Notes: generated by a model from the letters alone, not told the origin. Shown: positions 33,792-44,926, counted from the stretch's first letter. The stretch is DNA of 64,000 bases from Cordia subcordata (GCA_028554755.1 JAPTOF010000009.1:2584501-2648500); one strand, 5' to 3'. Made by a program: numbers and translations.

Positions 33792-34697
33792 GGGTGAATT
33801 ATTCAACTCCCCCTCGTGGTTTGACTAATATTCACAACTTTTCCCTTTATTTTACAAATTAGTTACTTGACCCCTATGATTTCAACGATAGTGCACACGA
33901 CCTCCAAAAGCTAACCGTCGTTAGTTTTTTTAACAAATTTTAGTAAAAAGTCCATTTTGCCCCTAACTTATTAAATAAAATATCTTTTTTTACTTTTATT
34001 TTATTTAAAAATTAAAAATTAAAAATTAAATTAGAAAAAACACAAAAAAAAAAACACGAAGGATGGGTGGTGGGGCGGTCGGGGGTGGGGTTGCTAGGAG
34101 TTGGGCGGCGGGGTGGGGTGGATGAGGTGGAGGCTCTGGGGTGGGGCGTGGAGGTGAGGGGTTGGGGTAGGGCGCAAGGGTGGGGTTCTTTGGGGTGGGA
34201 AGTGAGGTGGGGCGACGGAGATGGTGGGCGTGGGGCACAGGCGGCGAGGTGGTGGGGGTGGCGTGAGGGTGGGGCTGGCTAGGGCTAGGGGTGGGGTGGC
34301 AAGGGTGGTAGGGGTTGGTGGGGTAGGGGCTAGCTGGGCGTGGAGGTGGGGTGGCAGGGTGGTGGGGGCTGGTGGGTTGGGGTGGCAGTAGGGGTGGTTT
34401 TTTTTTTTTAATTTAATTGCTTTTTTTATTTTTTTAATTTAATTGCTTTTTTTATTTTTAAACAAATTAAAGATAGAAAAGTTTATTTAATGCATTTATT
34501 ATGAAAAAACAAAACAAGACAAAATTGCACAAGGCGCACGTGCATGTTAAAACACGTTATTTTGGATGGAAAATCAACGGAGGGGGTCTATGTGCACCCT
34601 CATTGAAATTACAGGGGGTGACTTAGATAATTTCGTAACCATAAGGTATTATTGTGTACATTTGTCAAACCACAGGGAAAAGTTGAGTAATTCACCC
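33792..34697. mobile_element. MULE-like element nested inside the outer one
   Basis: Begins gggtgaattattcaact and ends agttgagtaattcaccc. Homology of the ends extends about 120 bp (ttttccct, tggtttgac, atttcaa-ga-ggtgcacac-gacc). Both sides carry TTTTTTTTG (33783-33791 and 34698-34706), a candidate 9-bp target duplication as expected for Mutator-like elements, although the sequence is low-complexity. The core (34057-34400) is a G-rich plus strand of ggggtgg-like units. No transposase. Confidence 0.72.
34057..34400. repeat. G-rich low-complexity tract, quadruplex-capable
   Basis: Repeated ggggtgg/gggtggg/ggcggggtgg units on the plus strand. Apparent long frames across it (Gly/Val/Trp-rich on plus, Pro/His-rich on minus) come from the composition, not from a gene. 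Confidence 0.88.
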
Positions 34698-34994
34698 TTT
34701 TTTTTGGGAGGGGGGGTTGGGTAGTTGAGGGGTTGGTTGTATTTTACTTTTTCTTTCTTTTTTAATCTAATTTTTATTTTTTTATTTTTTAAATAAAATA
34801 ATAGCAAAATAGACATTTTATTAAATAAGATAAGGGCAAAATGAACATTTCAAAAAATCATTTAGTGAATTAACAGAGAATTTGATGGAGGGGCAAATGT
34901 GCAAGTTTTGGAAAAATACAGGGGTCTCAATTGTAATTTCATAAATTGAGAGACAATCAGTATAATTAGACTTAAACACAAGGATTCTATAAGC

Positions 34995-35323
34995 ACAAAA
35001 ACCCTTTTCACTTTTATACTTATAACTAGTTTGACCAACTTACAGACAAACTCAAATAACCCTTTTCAATGGAAGCTAAAACCAATTATAAATTAACATA
35101 TTTAGAAGAGAAAACCCCTCTCAAATCATTCCCAACAATCTTTTCAAACCGTTTGGGGACTCCTTGATCAATTTTTTATTCTTTTTGTTCAATGACTTTC
35201 GAGTCACATGCCCACTTTAATCCGCTTACAGCTATGCGAGGAGATTAAAAAAGCTAAAGCATACAGAAGATAATTATGGTGAATATTATTTTAAAAAGGA
35301 CGTCCAAATCAAAAGGTGGTTAA
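34995..35323. other. short non-coding stretch between TIR elements
   Basis: No feature recognised. Confidence 0.5.
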
Positions 35324-35552
35324 GAGCTCGTTTGGATTGGCTTTTTTCAAAAGCGTTTTTTTGGACAGTTTTTGAAAAATAGCTTTTTTTGAGAAGCTGA
35401 AAATTTTGACTTCTAAAAAAAGCTGTATTTTAGCTTTTTTCAAAGTTTCAACTTTTTTGTAAACCAAATCAACTAGTTATTGCAAATTTAATGTAATATT
35501 TTCAGAAAAAAAAGTGTTTTTTCTTGAAAAAAAAGTCAATCCAAACAGGCCC
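35324..35552. mobile_element. Tourist-like (PIF/Harbinger) MITE, 229 bp
   Basis: Ends are GAGCTCGTTTGGATTGGCTTTTTT and, on the reverse strand, GGGCCTGTTTGGATTGACTTTTTT. TAA lies on both sides (35321-35323 and 35553-35555), the 3-bp duplication expected of PIF/Harbinger MITEs. The interior is T/A-rich with no coding capacity. Confidence 0.75.
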
Positions 35553-35555
35553 TAA

Positions 35556-37084
35556 AACTTAAAACTTCAATCCAAAAGCCTTGAATTGTCTCTTGTGTAG
35601 CATAGGCGGCATGGATAACTCAGTATCCCCGTACAGCAGCTCAATTCTTAGAGGTACCTGGGGTTAAAACTTGCCAATCATATCGGTTTATAGGATAGAT
35701 TGATAACATATTCACTTGTGTTATAATCATCAAATGTTTGTACCAAGTAAGGATAAATGCAAATTTTAAAATCTTTCAATTGGACTACTCAATATTAAAA
35801 AAAAAGAAGAAAAAACTGGAGCGCAATTGCAATCGAAGTTGGAAAATTGAGGGGACCATTCAACTTTTCATAACCTGTAAGCAATGAGAAAGAGAGTGAT
35901 TATACCGAAAGAGTAGTCAAAGAACAAAAAATACTAATATATAATAATTAGTCGTACGTGGTCAGGGATAAAATTATGTATATGATGGGTGAGGCCCTGG
36001 CACTCCCCCCACGCCCACCCCCAACCCCCCACCCCAAACAAAATTTTCGCTTCCCCAACCCACACACATTTTGGTGAAAGCAAAACATGTAAATGATAAT
36101 TTTTTTTTAGATTAAAAATTTAATTTAATAAATGATAATTTAATTTATTATTTTTAAATTAATATATTTACAAATTGCAATTAACATTTAGAAGTCACCT
36201 GAAGTTTAAAGAACTTTAAAATTTTTCTTTTTCTGTTTGGTGAAACAACGCCATCATTCTTCACAAATCATTGGCTTGTTCTCATTTTTTCCACATCACG
36301 TTCGAGTGTAAAGGTTTATAGCGGTGACGTCTTGCCTTTTTCAACAATTATTATGTGTAGAACAAAAGATAATTAATTAAGAGCGCAATCTATCTTTTGA
36401 GAAAATTTTAAGCTTATATATATTTTCTTGATGAGTGCAATGTTATACTCATTAATGTTAAATTAATATTTCTATTGATATAAAAAATTTATTATTCAAT
36501 TAAATCTTATTGAGACAACATTGCATGATCAGAAAAATAGCATATATGTAATCAATTAGATATAAGACATATGACTTCTTTGGATTGACTTTTTTTCAAA
36601 AGTGTCTTTTATATTTTTTGAAGAAAAAGTATTTTAAAAAAAGTTAAAATTGCATTCGAAACACTCGTAGAAAAGTGTGTTTTTGAAATATTTTAAAAAG
36701 TGTCCTTTTTAGATTTTATTACTATTTATATTTGGCCCCAAAATATTTCATCTCAGATCCGTCCCTATATGTAGCAGAAAATCTTGACATATTCATATCT
36801 TATGTTGAATGTGTTTTATTATAGATGCTAGGCCCATTTGATTTCTCTAGCTGGACGATATTTTAAAAGAACGACTTCACATGGTATCATCAAACTTGTA
36901 AGGATTTTTTCTTTATGGCCAGGTTACAAGTTTATATGCTTTCTTTATCTAGATCTTTTGTATGATTCTTCATCCCATTAGGTATAAAATGAACGTCCTG
37001 TTTCTGGTATTATGTTTACTACACACATATTCTAAAAGATGTTTCACCTCCTACAAAAAATGCTAATTAACTTTACAGTACACG
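35556..37084. other. non-coding AT-rich DNA
   Basis: Contains a C-run (36004-36060). A segment at 36570-36720 (tttggattgactttttttcaaaag...) is related to the left half of the neighbouring Tourist-like MITE and is probably a truncated relative. No gene was seen. Confidence 0.5.
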
Positions 37085-37395
37085 TAGTATATATATGTAT
37101 ATGAATATGTATATATGTATATATACATATATATATATACATATATGTATATATGTATATATACATATATGTATATATGTATATATACATATATATATAT
37201 ACATATATGTACATATGTATATATACATATATATATATACATATATGTACATATGTATATATACATATATGTACATATGTATATATACATATATGTATAT
37301 ACATATATGTACATATATATATATACATATATGTATATATGTATATGTACATATATATATATACATATATGTATATATGTATGCAAATATATATA
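37085..37395. repeat. palindromic TA-rich tandem repeat (tatatgtatatatacata units)
   Basis: About 310 bp built almost only of alternating purine-pyrimidine steps (at, gt, ac). Each unit is near-self-complementary, so the tract could extrude cruciforms. Six overlapping frames of Tyr/Ile/Met arise on both strands only because the repeat lacks stop codons in several frames. Confidence 0.95.
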
Positions 37396-37480
37396 TTTCT
37401 TTCAAGCTCAATAAGGAGCAGTACACCATCAACTTAGTTGACTAGTTTTCATTTTTTTTTCCTTAATTAACACATATTTA

Positions 37481-37885
37481 GGCTCCTTTATTTTGCAGAA
37501 AATATTTTTCAAGAAAATGTTTTTTGCAGTTTCTAATATTTGGTTGCTAGAATGAAAAAGTTAACGGAAACATTTTCTTAGTCAATAGAAAATAAGGTGA
37601 TTTTCCCAAAAAAAAAATTCTCAAAAAAGGAAAATATTTTCCACATATTTATCAAATCTCCCCCTCCAACCCCCCTCCTACCCCCGCCCCCACCTCCCAC
37701 ACACATCAAATCCCCCCTCCCACCTTTCCATCCCCCCCTCCCGCCCCCCAAAACCGGACAAACATACATACACTTTTTATGTCATTAAGAAATATTTTCA
37801 ATTAATTTTTATTGTGACAACCGAAAATATTTTCTAGGAAAACATTATCCAAAATAAATTATTTTTTCTCAAAACAAACAAAGCC
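37481..37885. mobile_element. Tourist-like MITE, 405 bp, with C-rich core
   Basis: The ends ggctcctttattttg and (reverse) ggctttgtttgttttg pair imperfectly. TTA flanks it on both sides (37478-37480 and 37886-37888), as expected for PIF/Harbinger. A C-rich tract at 37660-37760 occupies the centre. Confidence 0.6.
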
Positions 37886-37888
37886 TTA

Positions 37889-38210
37889 ATTATAAATTAA
37901 TTCTCCCATTTGAAGCTTACTGGAAAATATGACATTCTCAGTTTAGTTACTATCGTTTATTCTTTCTTTGTCTCTCTTAGCTAATAATATATTAATATTA
38001 TTATAAAACTAGTGCACTTTTATTTGTGCTTCACACAAATTTATTTTTTAATAGTAAATATTAAATTAAGTTAAATTTATTCATTTTTAATAGCAGATGA
38101 CAAAATTAGTCATGAATGGTATATGCTCTTCGTGGGTTTTGTTTAAATAATAAATATTAAATTTATTTAGATTTAATCTTCGAAATTCACAAATGATTTA
38201 TAATTTAAAG

Positions 38211-38246
<36 letters not shown>

Positions 38247-38573
38247 AAATGAACCTTTTGAAATTCACAAATAATATTATTTTTAAAAATTAATTCAATT
38301 AAATTTCTAAATTAAAACTAAGAACATATATCCATAATAGATAATAAGAGAATTTTTTGAGATTCACAAATGAATTATATTTTAATCATTAATTGATTGA
38401 TTATTTAATTTATCAATTAAAACTAATAATTTAGTTATATCCATAAACATAAAAATAGTAACATAAAATAAATATAAATTTATTGTATAAGTTAATAATA
38501 AAATAAATATTTTTAATATTAATGTTACATTTTACTCAAATTTGATCTTTTAAAGCTCACAAATGAATATTAT
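37889..38573. other. AT-rich non-coding DNA with a (TA)n run
   Basis: A TA dinucleotide run at about 38213-38246. Nothing else recognised. Confidence 0.6.
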
Positions 38574-40580
38574 TGATGTGTTTGTTTTGTAAGTTTATAT
38601 ATTGCAAGCATATACTTATTTTGAGGTGTTTTGTGCTTCATTTGGTGTATTGGTATAGCATTTAGGTCATACTTGTGTATATTAGGGTTTATATGTTCAT
38701 AGTTGAAGTTAGGACTTAAATGCTACACTAGTGCGTGTTTGTTGCTTGCTCAAGGTGTGATTTGGAAAGATAATTGGAGCTTAATTAAGGGTGCTTGGAG
38801 TGTGAAACAAAGCCAATGGTGTTTTGGACATAAAGGAGTGAAGAAAAGCACATTTGGAAGTGGCCGGGTGAAGGAAGGAGCAACCGAGGCAAAATCGAGC
38901 GCAACGAGAGCTAAATTCGGAGCTTGCAACCAAAAAGGACATGGAAAAATTTTGGACATGTTTTAGGGTACAAAAGATGGCTTAGGAGATCCCCCATAGT
39001 GATACGTAGCCATAGAAAAAAAGGGTGTGCGAATCGGAGCCAAAATGAGCAAGATATGAACATTTTACTATCAAAACCGGTTGAGCTTCTGTCAACTGGC
39101 TAGGTCGACCAGCCAGATCAGAATCTGGCCCAATTTTGGCAGGATGACTTAACCCCAAAGCCAGTCAACCGGTTGGGCCCTCGGCTGGACGCGTTGACAG
39201 CTCTATTTAAACCACTTTTCAGCCATTTTTTAGGGAGAACAACACCCAATTCACACACCTACTTCCCTAAACCCAAAATCCACCAAAAACTACCTCATAC
39301 ACTCACTTCTAAACACATTTTAACACTTGGAATCAAGGATCCAAGAGGATCAAACATTAGGATTTTGGGCATAGCTCATGGATTGTAAAGCTTGGCTATG
39401 GATAGAAAATGTATCTCTCTTTTATCCTCAGTCTAATTATGTGTGATTAGAGCTATGTAGGGTGATTATATCTTGTATTTATGGATTGATTATTACTTTT
39501 TATTAATGGTAACTTGATGGATTTATGCATATATGCTTTATAATTAGGGTTTCAAAGGCTATTTTACATACATGTCTATGTGTTTGTTGAAATGCCTCAA
39601 TGAAGTTGCATATATATATATATATTGAATCTATTGTGCTATTAACCATCTCTAAATCATTATGCTATCATGTCTATGTGTTTGTTTGGTGATTACATGA
39701 AGTGGGTATGCTTATATACATGTCTATATGTGTGCTTGCATACTTAATAGCATAAATAGCTTTTATTGCTTACATGTTGGGTGCAATTGCTTAAATTGGT
39801 GTAATCTAAGCATGTCTATGTGTTTAATAGTAGAATATTCCGAAGTATTCTCGAATGACATGCCCTAGACGTGTAAGCTTTGCACTTTAATATCATTTCC
39901 CGCTATTGTGATGATGATCAGTGGTGCATAACTGATGGCTAGCCTAGGTTGAGTCTCCCTTAGCTTTACATCCAGCTAATGGGTTTCCATGTAGGTTAGT
40001 CGATCTTAGACGGACTAGGTCTTGGCTTTCAATCCAGTCAATGGTTTAGACGCTAAGGTTAGATCGATCTAAGTCACCTAGAATCCTAACTAACTAGCCC
40101 TATGAACCTAAGTCATAAAGACCATATGCCGTGGCTCTAGTGGTCGACACCTAGGGATGAATTCGCACTGAGGCTTAGTGTGTAATTAGGAGGTTAATTA
40201 GGAGACTAGACAAGAGCAACTAAGTTTAATCCATCAAGCAACCCTCACAAGAAGTAGTAATCACCCATTTGTAATCCAAAATCACCATATTCCCCATTTC
40301 CACGTGTTAGCATCTCCTTAGATCACTTGATTCCCCCATAACACACATACTATCTTTTTATTGTCATGCTTGTAGCTTAGATTTATCTTTCCCGAGCTTC
40401 TCTCAAACCAAAAACACCAAAAAGATTGTAGTTAGGACCCTAATACGTAGCTCTTTATGACGTACTTAGCTTAGAACACCATACACGTTAGGCCTCCCCG
40501 TAGATTCAACCCCACATTAACACACATCGTACTACACATGACCCGTGCGCTTGTGGTCCTATCTTTATTTGCCATCTTTA
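38574..40580 (+). repeat. 5' LTR of the non-autonomous element
   Basis: About 2 kb. It contains the related interior phrases seen in the other family LTRs (tagcctagg-tgagtctcc, ttggcttt-aatccag, ctaagtcacct, cgtgcgcttgtgg) and a ggtcgacc palindrome near 39093. The 3' limit is approximate. Confidence 0.65.
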
Positions 40581-41154
40581 AAAAGAAAGAGAAAAAAAAT
40601 TGAAAAAAAATTTTGAGAAGCGGTTTACTTGTGTTAATTGTGTATGGATTCGCATATGCTTCTTGGTTTTCACTCATATCCTCTTCCCTTATCCCTAATG
40701 CTTCTATTTCTTATGACTCTTGGGGTGGTTATGGTCATGATATTATTTGTTGTCCTTTTCCCCGTAGATGCCCCAATAACTATGATAATTTTTGTAGTGC
40801 CCCTAATAGTCATATGCCCATTCATGCATCTATATCTAGTTTCTATGATTATAGGGAGCCACATCATACTTTTGCATCTTGGGGTCAAGAGAACTCATTT
40901 TCTATGAACCCTCTAATTTAGAGTGTTTGCCTCCCATGCCATCTTTTCTTACATATCCTTCTTTCGAGCCCTTAGGTAGTTACATGCATGATGATTTTGA
41001 TCAGAAATCTTACTATGACAACTTGTTATAGCCCTCTTCCATTAGTTCAACTTCACATGAGGAGCAATTGCTCCAACTCATTCAACTCAACTAAGAGAGA
41101 CTAGATAGGTTGTCAGAACGAATATCCCAACTAGTCGAGTGCTTTAATAAAGGA
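40581..41154 (+). pseudogene. short internal region with a possible gag-like remnant
   Basis: A frame ending at 40919 encodes YDSWGGYGHDI, CPFPRRCPNNYDNFC and FYDYREPHHTFASWGQENSF. The downstream frame (HEEQLLQLIQLN, RLDRLSERISQLVECF) is predicted to be a helical linker. I do not recognise a defined domain. It may be the 3' part of a degenerate gag or an element-specific protein. Stops interrupt it. Confidence 0.4.
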
Positions 41155-41540
41155 TGATGTGTTGGTTTTGTGTGTGTTTATGCTTTGCATTTTTATTCTT
41201 GTTTTGAGATGTATTATGCTTCATTTGGTGTATTAGGATAGCATTTAGGTCATACTTATGCATATTAGGGTTTACATGCTCATAGTTGAGCATAGGACGT
41301 AAATGCCACACTAATGCACGTTTATTGCTTGATTTAGGCCAGATTCGGAGAGATGATTTGAGCTTGATTGATGGCGTTTGGGATGTGGAGTAAAGCCAAA
41401 GGTGTTTTGGATGCAAAGGAATGAATAAAAGTGCATTTGAAAGTGGTTGGACAGAGATTGGAATACCTGAAAAGAGACTAGCTCATAAGGAGCAAAATTG
41501 GGCCAAGAAGCAGAGGACGTTGGTCGACATGGGGCCAGGA
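41155..41540 (+). repeat. 3' LTR of the non-autonomous element, truncated
   Basis: TGATGTGTTGGTTTTG starts here, just after aataaagga. Homology to 38574-38880 is clear, then weakens. By about 41540 the sequence is 5S rDNA spacer. Confidence 0.7.
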
Positions 41541-41963
41541 GCCCGGCTAGGAGCTGCGTCCTCTACGCGCCGTAGTAACCATCAACGGCGGGCCTGTCGG
41601 GCTATGTACAATCATACTTTAGGGAAAAAGTGGCTTGAACTACGTGAAAAGGCCATTTTTGGCCTCTGGAACGTGGGCCTAGCTTGGCAAGCCAACAGCC
41701 CTCCTGGAAGAGCTCGACGAGAGGTTCTGCAGATATGTTGTGCGTACTTTCTCACCTTACAGTTCAATAGTTATGGCTTTTAGAGTCTTGCAACGTCACG
41801 GCGCCGAACCCTTGCTCGATCGGCTATGCAAGCCCCGCCCGAGGCACCCTTGGTGGCCCACTGCTTGGTTAGCCGAACAAAACTATGGGGACCAAAGATC
41901 GCATGGGGGGTTGAGAAGGGTAAAGGAAAGAAAAGTTGAAAAGAAAAAGGGCAGGAGAAGAAA

Positions 41964-42083
41964 AGAGGTGTAACGCGAAGACTTCCAATGGGGTCACTGA
42001 TTCCAATACTACTCTTGCCCAAGTGCGCTTAACTTTGGAGTTCTGATGGGAATTGGTGCATTAGTACTGGTATGATCGCATCT
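41964..42083 (-). rRNA. 5S rRNA copy 1 (degenerate, 120 bp)
   Basis: Full 120-bp length. The minus strand keeps the core TTAAGCGCACTTGGGC-like segment, but has many substitutions (for example at GGATCCC, now CAATTCC). A T-run (TTTT) terminator-like stretch follows but is interrupted. Likely a pseudogene. Confidence 0.85.
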
Positions 42084-42313
42084 GCCATGCTTTTGCAGCC
42101 AATCCTTTTGAAGTATACGCCGAGACAGCATCTCTCCCACACTAGAAACCTTATCAGTTCAACCCCTCTCCTGATTGGCCGTGTGAGCCTCGCTTGGGGC
42201 ACCGTAGGTAGCCCGCTACTAGATTGACCAAACGAAACTAGGGGACAGAAGATTGCAGGAACGGCGAGAAGGGGAAAGGAAAAAAATGCATGGAAAAGGT
42301 GCAGGAAAAGAAA

Positions 42314-42433
42314 AGGGGTGCAATAAGAGGACTTCCTATGGGGTCACCCATCCTAGTACTACACTCGCCCAAGCATGCATAACTTCGGAGTTCTGATGGG
42401 ATCCGGTGCATTGGTGTTGGTATGATTGCACCT
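42314..42433 (-). rRNA. 5S rRNA copy 2 (120 bp, moderately degenerate)
   Basis: Full 120 bp. It keeps GCACCGGATCCCATCAGAAC and the TAGTACTAGGATGGGTGACC segment on the minus strand, followed by CCCCTTTTC as a possible pol III terminator. Scattered changes include TTATGCATGC in the internal control region. Confidence 0.88.
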
Positions 42434-42964
42434 GTCATGCTCTTACAGCCAACACTTTAGAAGTCTACGTTGAGACTGTGTCCCTCTACCGCAAGAAACC
42501 TTGTCGATGCGACCTTGATTGCCATTCCTCCGCGCTGAGCTTGCAGGTCGGTTTCTGTCTGGCCTGGCTGCCGGCTTGATGTTGCGTCTTCCGTGCCTCG
42601 TAGTTGCAACCAACAGCTGGACTTTCGGGCTAAGTACGATCATACTTTAGGATAAAAGTGGCCCGAATTGCCTAAAGATAGCCTTTCTTAGCCTTTAGAA
42701 CGTGGGCCCAACTTAGCAAGCCATGCTACCATCCTCGAAGAGCTCTGCGAGAGCTTTCTACAGACATGTTGTGCGTAGTTTTTGGCCTAACGATTCAAAA
42801 GTTAGGGCTTCCATAGCCTAGCGTTGACCCTTCGCCAGACTGGCTATGTGTGATGGCTTGCTGCCAGGTTGGCTGAACAAAACTAGTAGGACAGAAGATT
42901 ATGTGGGGTAGGGGGTGAGGAGGGGAAAGGAAAGAAAATAAAAGAAAAAAGGCTAGAGAAGAAA

Positions 42965-43065
42965 AGGGGTGCAACACGAGAATTTCCCAAAGGGTCACCC
43001 ATCCTAGTACTACTCCCACCAAGAACGCTTAACTTCGGAACTTTATTGCTAGTATGATCACACCT
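42965..43065 (-). pseudogene. 5S rRNA copy 3 (internal deletion, 101 bp)
   Basis: About 19 bp are missing near 43040-43050 (plus strand ggaactttattgctagtatg), removing the gatgggatccggtgc part. The RNA could not fold as a normal 5S. Confidence 0.88.
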
Positions 43066-43610
43066 GTCATGCTTTTGTAGCTAAGCCTTTTGAAGTCTAT
43101 GCTGAGATCGCGTCCCTCTTGTGCGAGAAACCTTATAGATGTGACCTCGATCACTGTTCCTCTCCACCGTGCTTGCGGGTCGATTTTTGTCTTGCCTAGC
43201 GGCTGGCCCTGTGTATCGTCCTTTGTGCCTCGTAGTGGCTGCCGATGGCAACTTTGTCAGGCTATGTACGATCGTACTTCAGCAAAAAAAGTGCCCGAAT
43301 TGAATGAAAATGACTTTTTTGGCCTCTAGAACATAGGCCTAGCCTTACAAGCCATGGAACCCCAGTCGAAGAGCTTGGCGAGTGCTTTCCGCCAACATGC
43401 TATGCATAGTTTCTCGCTTTAAGGTTCAAAAGTTATTGCTTCTAGAGCCCTGCATTGACCACTCGCTCGAACGGCTGTGCGCGCGCTGCTTGGGGTGCCA
43501 TAGGTGGCCTGCTGCTGGGTCGCCCCAATGAAACTATAGGGACAGAAGATCCCTCCGGGGAACGGGAGAGGAAAGGGAAAAAATGAAAGGAAAAAGTGCA
43601 AGAGAAGAAA

Positions 43611-43730
43611 AGGGGTGTAACACGAGGACTTCTCAAAGGGTTACTTATCCTAGTACTACTTTTGCCCAAGCACATGTAACTTCAGAGTTTTGATGGAATT
43701 CAAAGCATTAGAGCTGGTATTATAGCACCT
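43611..43730 (-). rRNA. 5S rRNA copy 4 (degenerate, 120 bp)
   Basis: Full length but heavily substituted (plus-strand tattatagcacct at the 5' end of the gene, cacatgtaacttcagag in the control region). Probably silent. Confidence 0.82.
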
Positions 43731-44147
43731 GTTATGCTCTCGTAGCCAACACATTTGAAGTCTACGTTGAGACAACATCCCTCTTGCACAAGAAACCTTG
43801 TTGGTACAACCCCGATCACCATCCCCCACACAACGCTTGCAGGTTGGTTTTCGTTCGGCCAGGTGATCGGCTTGCTGTTGCGTCTTTCGTGCCTCGTGGC
43901 AGCCGCCAATAGCGGGCCTACCAAGCCAAGTACGATCGCACTTTAGGGAAGAAGTGGTCAGTACCACATGAAAACGGCCTTTTTCGGCTCTAAAACGTGG
44001 GCCCAGCCTGGCAAGCCATACGGTTATGTGCAGTTTCCCTTTCTGTGGAAAGCTATATGTAGTTTCTTGCCTTATGGTTCAAAAGTTACGGCTTTTGGAG
44101 AAGGGAAAAGGGAAAAAAAATAAAAGGATAATGGTTAGTAGAAGAAA

Positions 44148-44267
44148 AGGGGTGCAACGCAAGGGCTTCCCCGGGGCTCACCCATCCTAGTACTACTCTC
44201 GCCCAAGCACGCCTAACTTTGGAGTTCTAATGGGATCCAATGCATTAGTGCTAGCATGATCCCACCG
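44148..44267 (-). rRNA. 5S rRNA copy 5 (degenerate, 120 bp)
   Basis: Full length. It keeps CTTGGGCGAGAGTAGTACTA on the minus strand but has changes at both ends (gene start CGGTGGGATCATGC). Confidence 0.85.
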
Positions 44268-44780
44268 GTCATGTTCTCGCAGCCAACCCTTTTGAAGTCT
44301 ACACCTAGACTGCGTCCTTTTTGAGCAAGAAACCTTGTTGGTCACCCTGATTGCCATCCCACACCACCACGGTTGTATGTTGGTTTCCGTAAGTCCAAGT
44401 TGCTGGCCCGATACTACGTCTACTATGCCCAGCAGTGGTCGCCGAGCCAAGTGCGATCGTACTTCAGGGAAAAAATATAGTACGAACTACGTGAAAACGA
44501 CCTTTTTTGGCCTTCGAAACGTGGGCCTAGCTTGGCAAGCCACGTTGCCCCCGTTAAAGAGTTCGATGGGCACTTTTTGCGAAAATGCAGTGCGTAGTTT
44601 CTTACTGTATAGTTAGCGTTGACCCTTTCCTCGACTGACCATATGGGCCCCGCCAGGGCACCATAGGTGGCCTACTGTCGGGCTGGTGAACGAATCTAAG
44701 AGGACAGAAGATTACATGAAAGGGTGGGGCGAGAAAGGGAAAGGAAAAAAAAATGAAAGGAAAATGGGCAAGAAAAGAAA

Positions 44781-44847
44781 AGGGGTGCAACATGAGGACT
44801 TCCCAGGGGTTTACCCACCCTAGTACTACTCTCGTCCAAGCAAACTA
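44781..44847 (-). pseudogene. 5S rRNA copy 6a (3' part only)
   Basis: The first 67 bp of a 5S unit (plus-strand aggggtgcaacatgagg ... caagcaaact), directly followed by a second start of the same unit. Confidence 0.85.
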
Positions 44848-44926
44848 AGGGGTGCAACACGAGGATTGCCCAGGGGTTCACCCATCCTAGTACTACTCTC
44901 GCCTAAGCAAACTTAACTTCGGAGTT
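44848..44926 (-). pseudogene. 5S rRNA copy 6b (cut by LTR fragment)
   Basis: Restarts at aggggtgcaacacgagg and continues to ttcggagtt, where the LTR fragment begins. The rest of the gene (its 5' part on the minus strand) is missing. Confidence 0.88.

Larger units (their letters stand above)
33079..34994. mobile_element. MULE-like terminal-inverted-repeat element (outer)
   Basis: The left end (33079-33185) and the reverse complement of the right end (34890-34994) match over about 105 bp. Shared phrases are ttatag, ccttgtgttta, ctaattata, acaattgagac and tatttttccaaaacttgcac. The interior holds a C-rich tract (33377-33530) and a second nested element. No transposase frame is present, so it is non-autonomous. 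Long inverted repeats suggest Mutator-like elements. The target duplication of the outer element was not resolved. Confidence 0.72.
38574..41540 (+). mobile_element. non-autonomous LTR element of the TGATGTG-LTR (Tat/Athila-type) family
   Basis: Two direct repeats begin TGATGTGTT(T/G)GTTTTGT at 38574 and 41155 and stay alignable for about 300 bp. The 5' LTR would run to about 40580, its 3' part resembling the ends of the LTRs at 2267 and 45718. Only about 570 bp of interior (40581-41154) separates it from the second LTR, which is cut short near 41540 at a junction with 5S rDNA spacer. No pol domain is present. The primer site is not recognisable. Confidence 0.72.

Noticed and set aside
34026..34282. 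Gly-rich (plus) and Pro-rich (minus) frames
   Set aside because: Product of the G-rich low-complexity core of a TIR element.
37044..37445. Six overlapping frames of about 100 codons rich in Tyr, Ile and Met
   Set aside because: They arise on both strands from the TA-rich tandem repeat, which lacks stop codons in several frames. There is no protein character.
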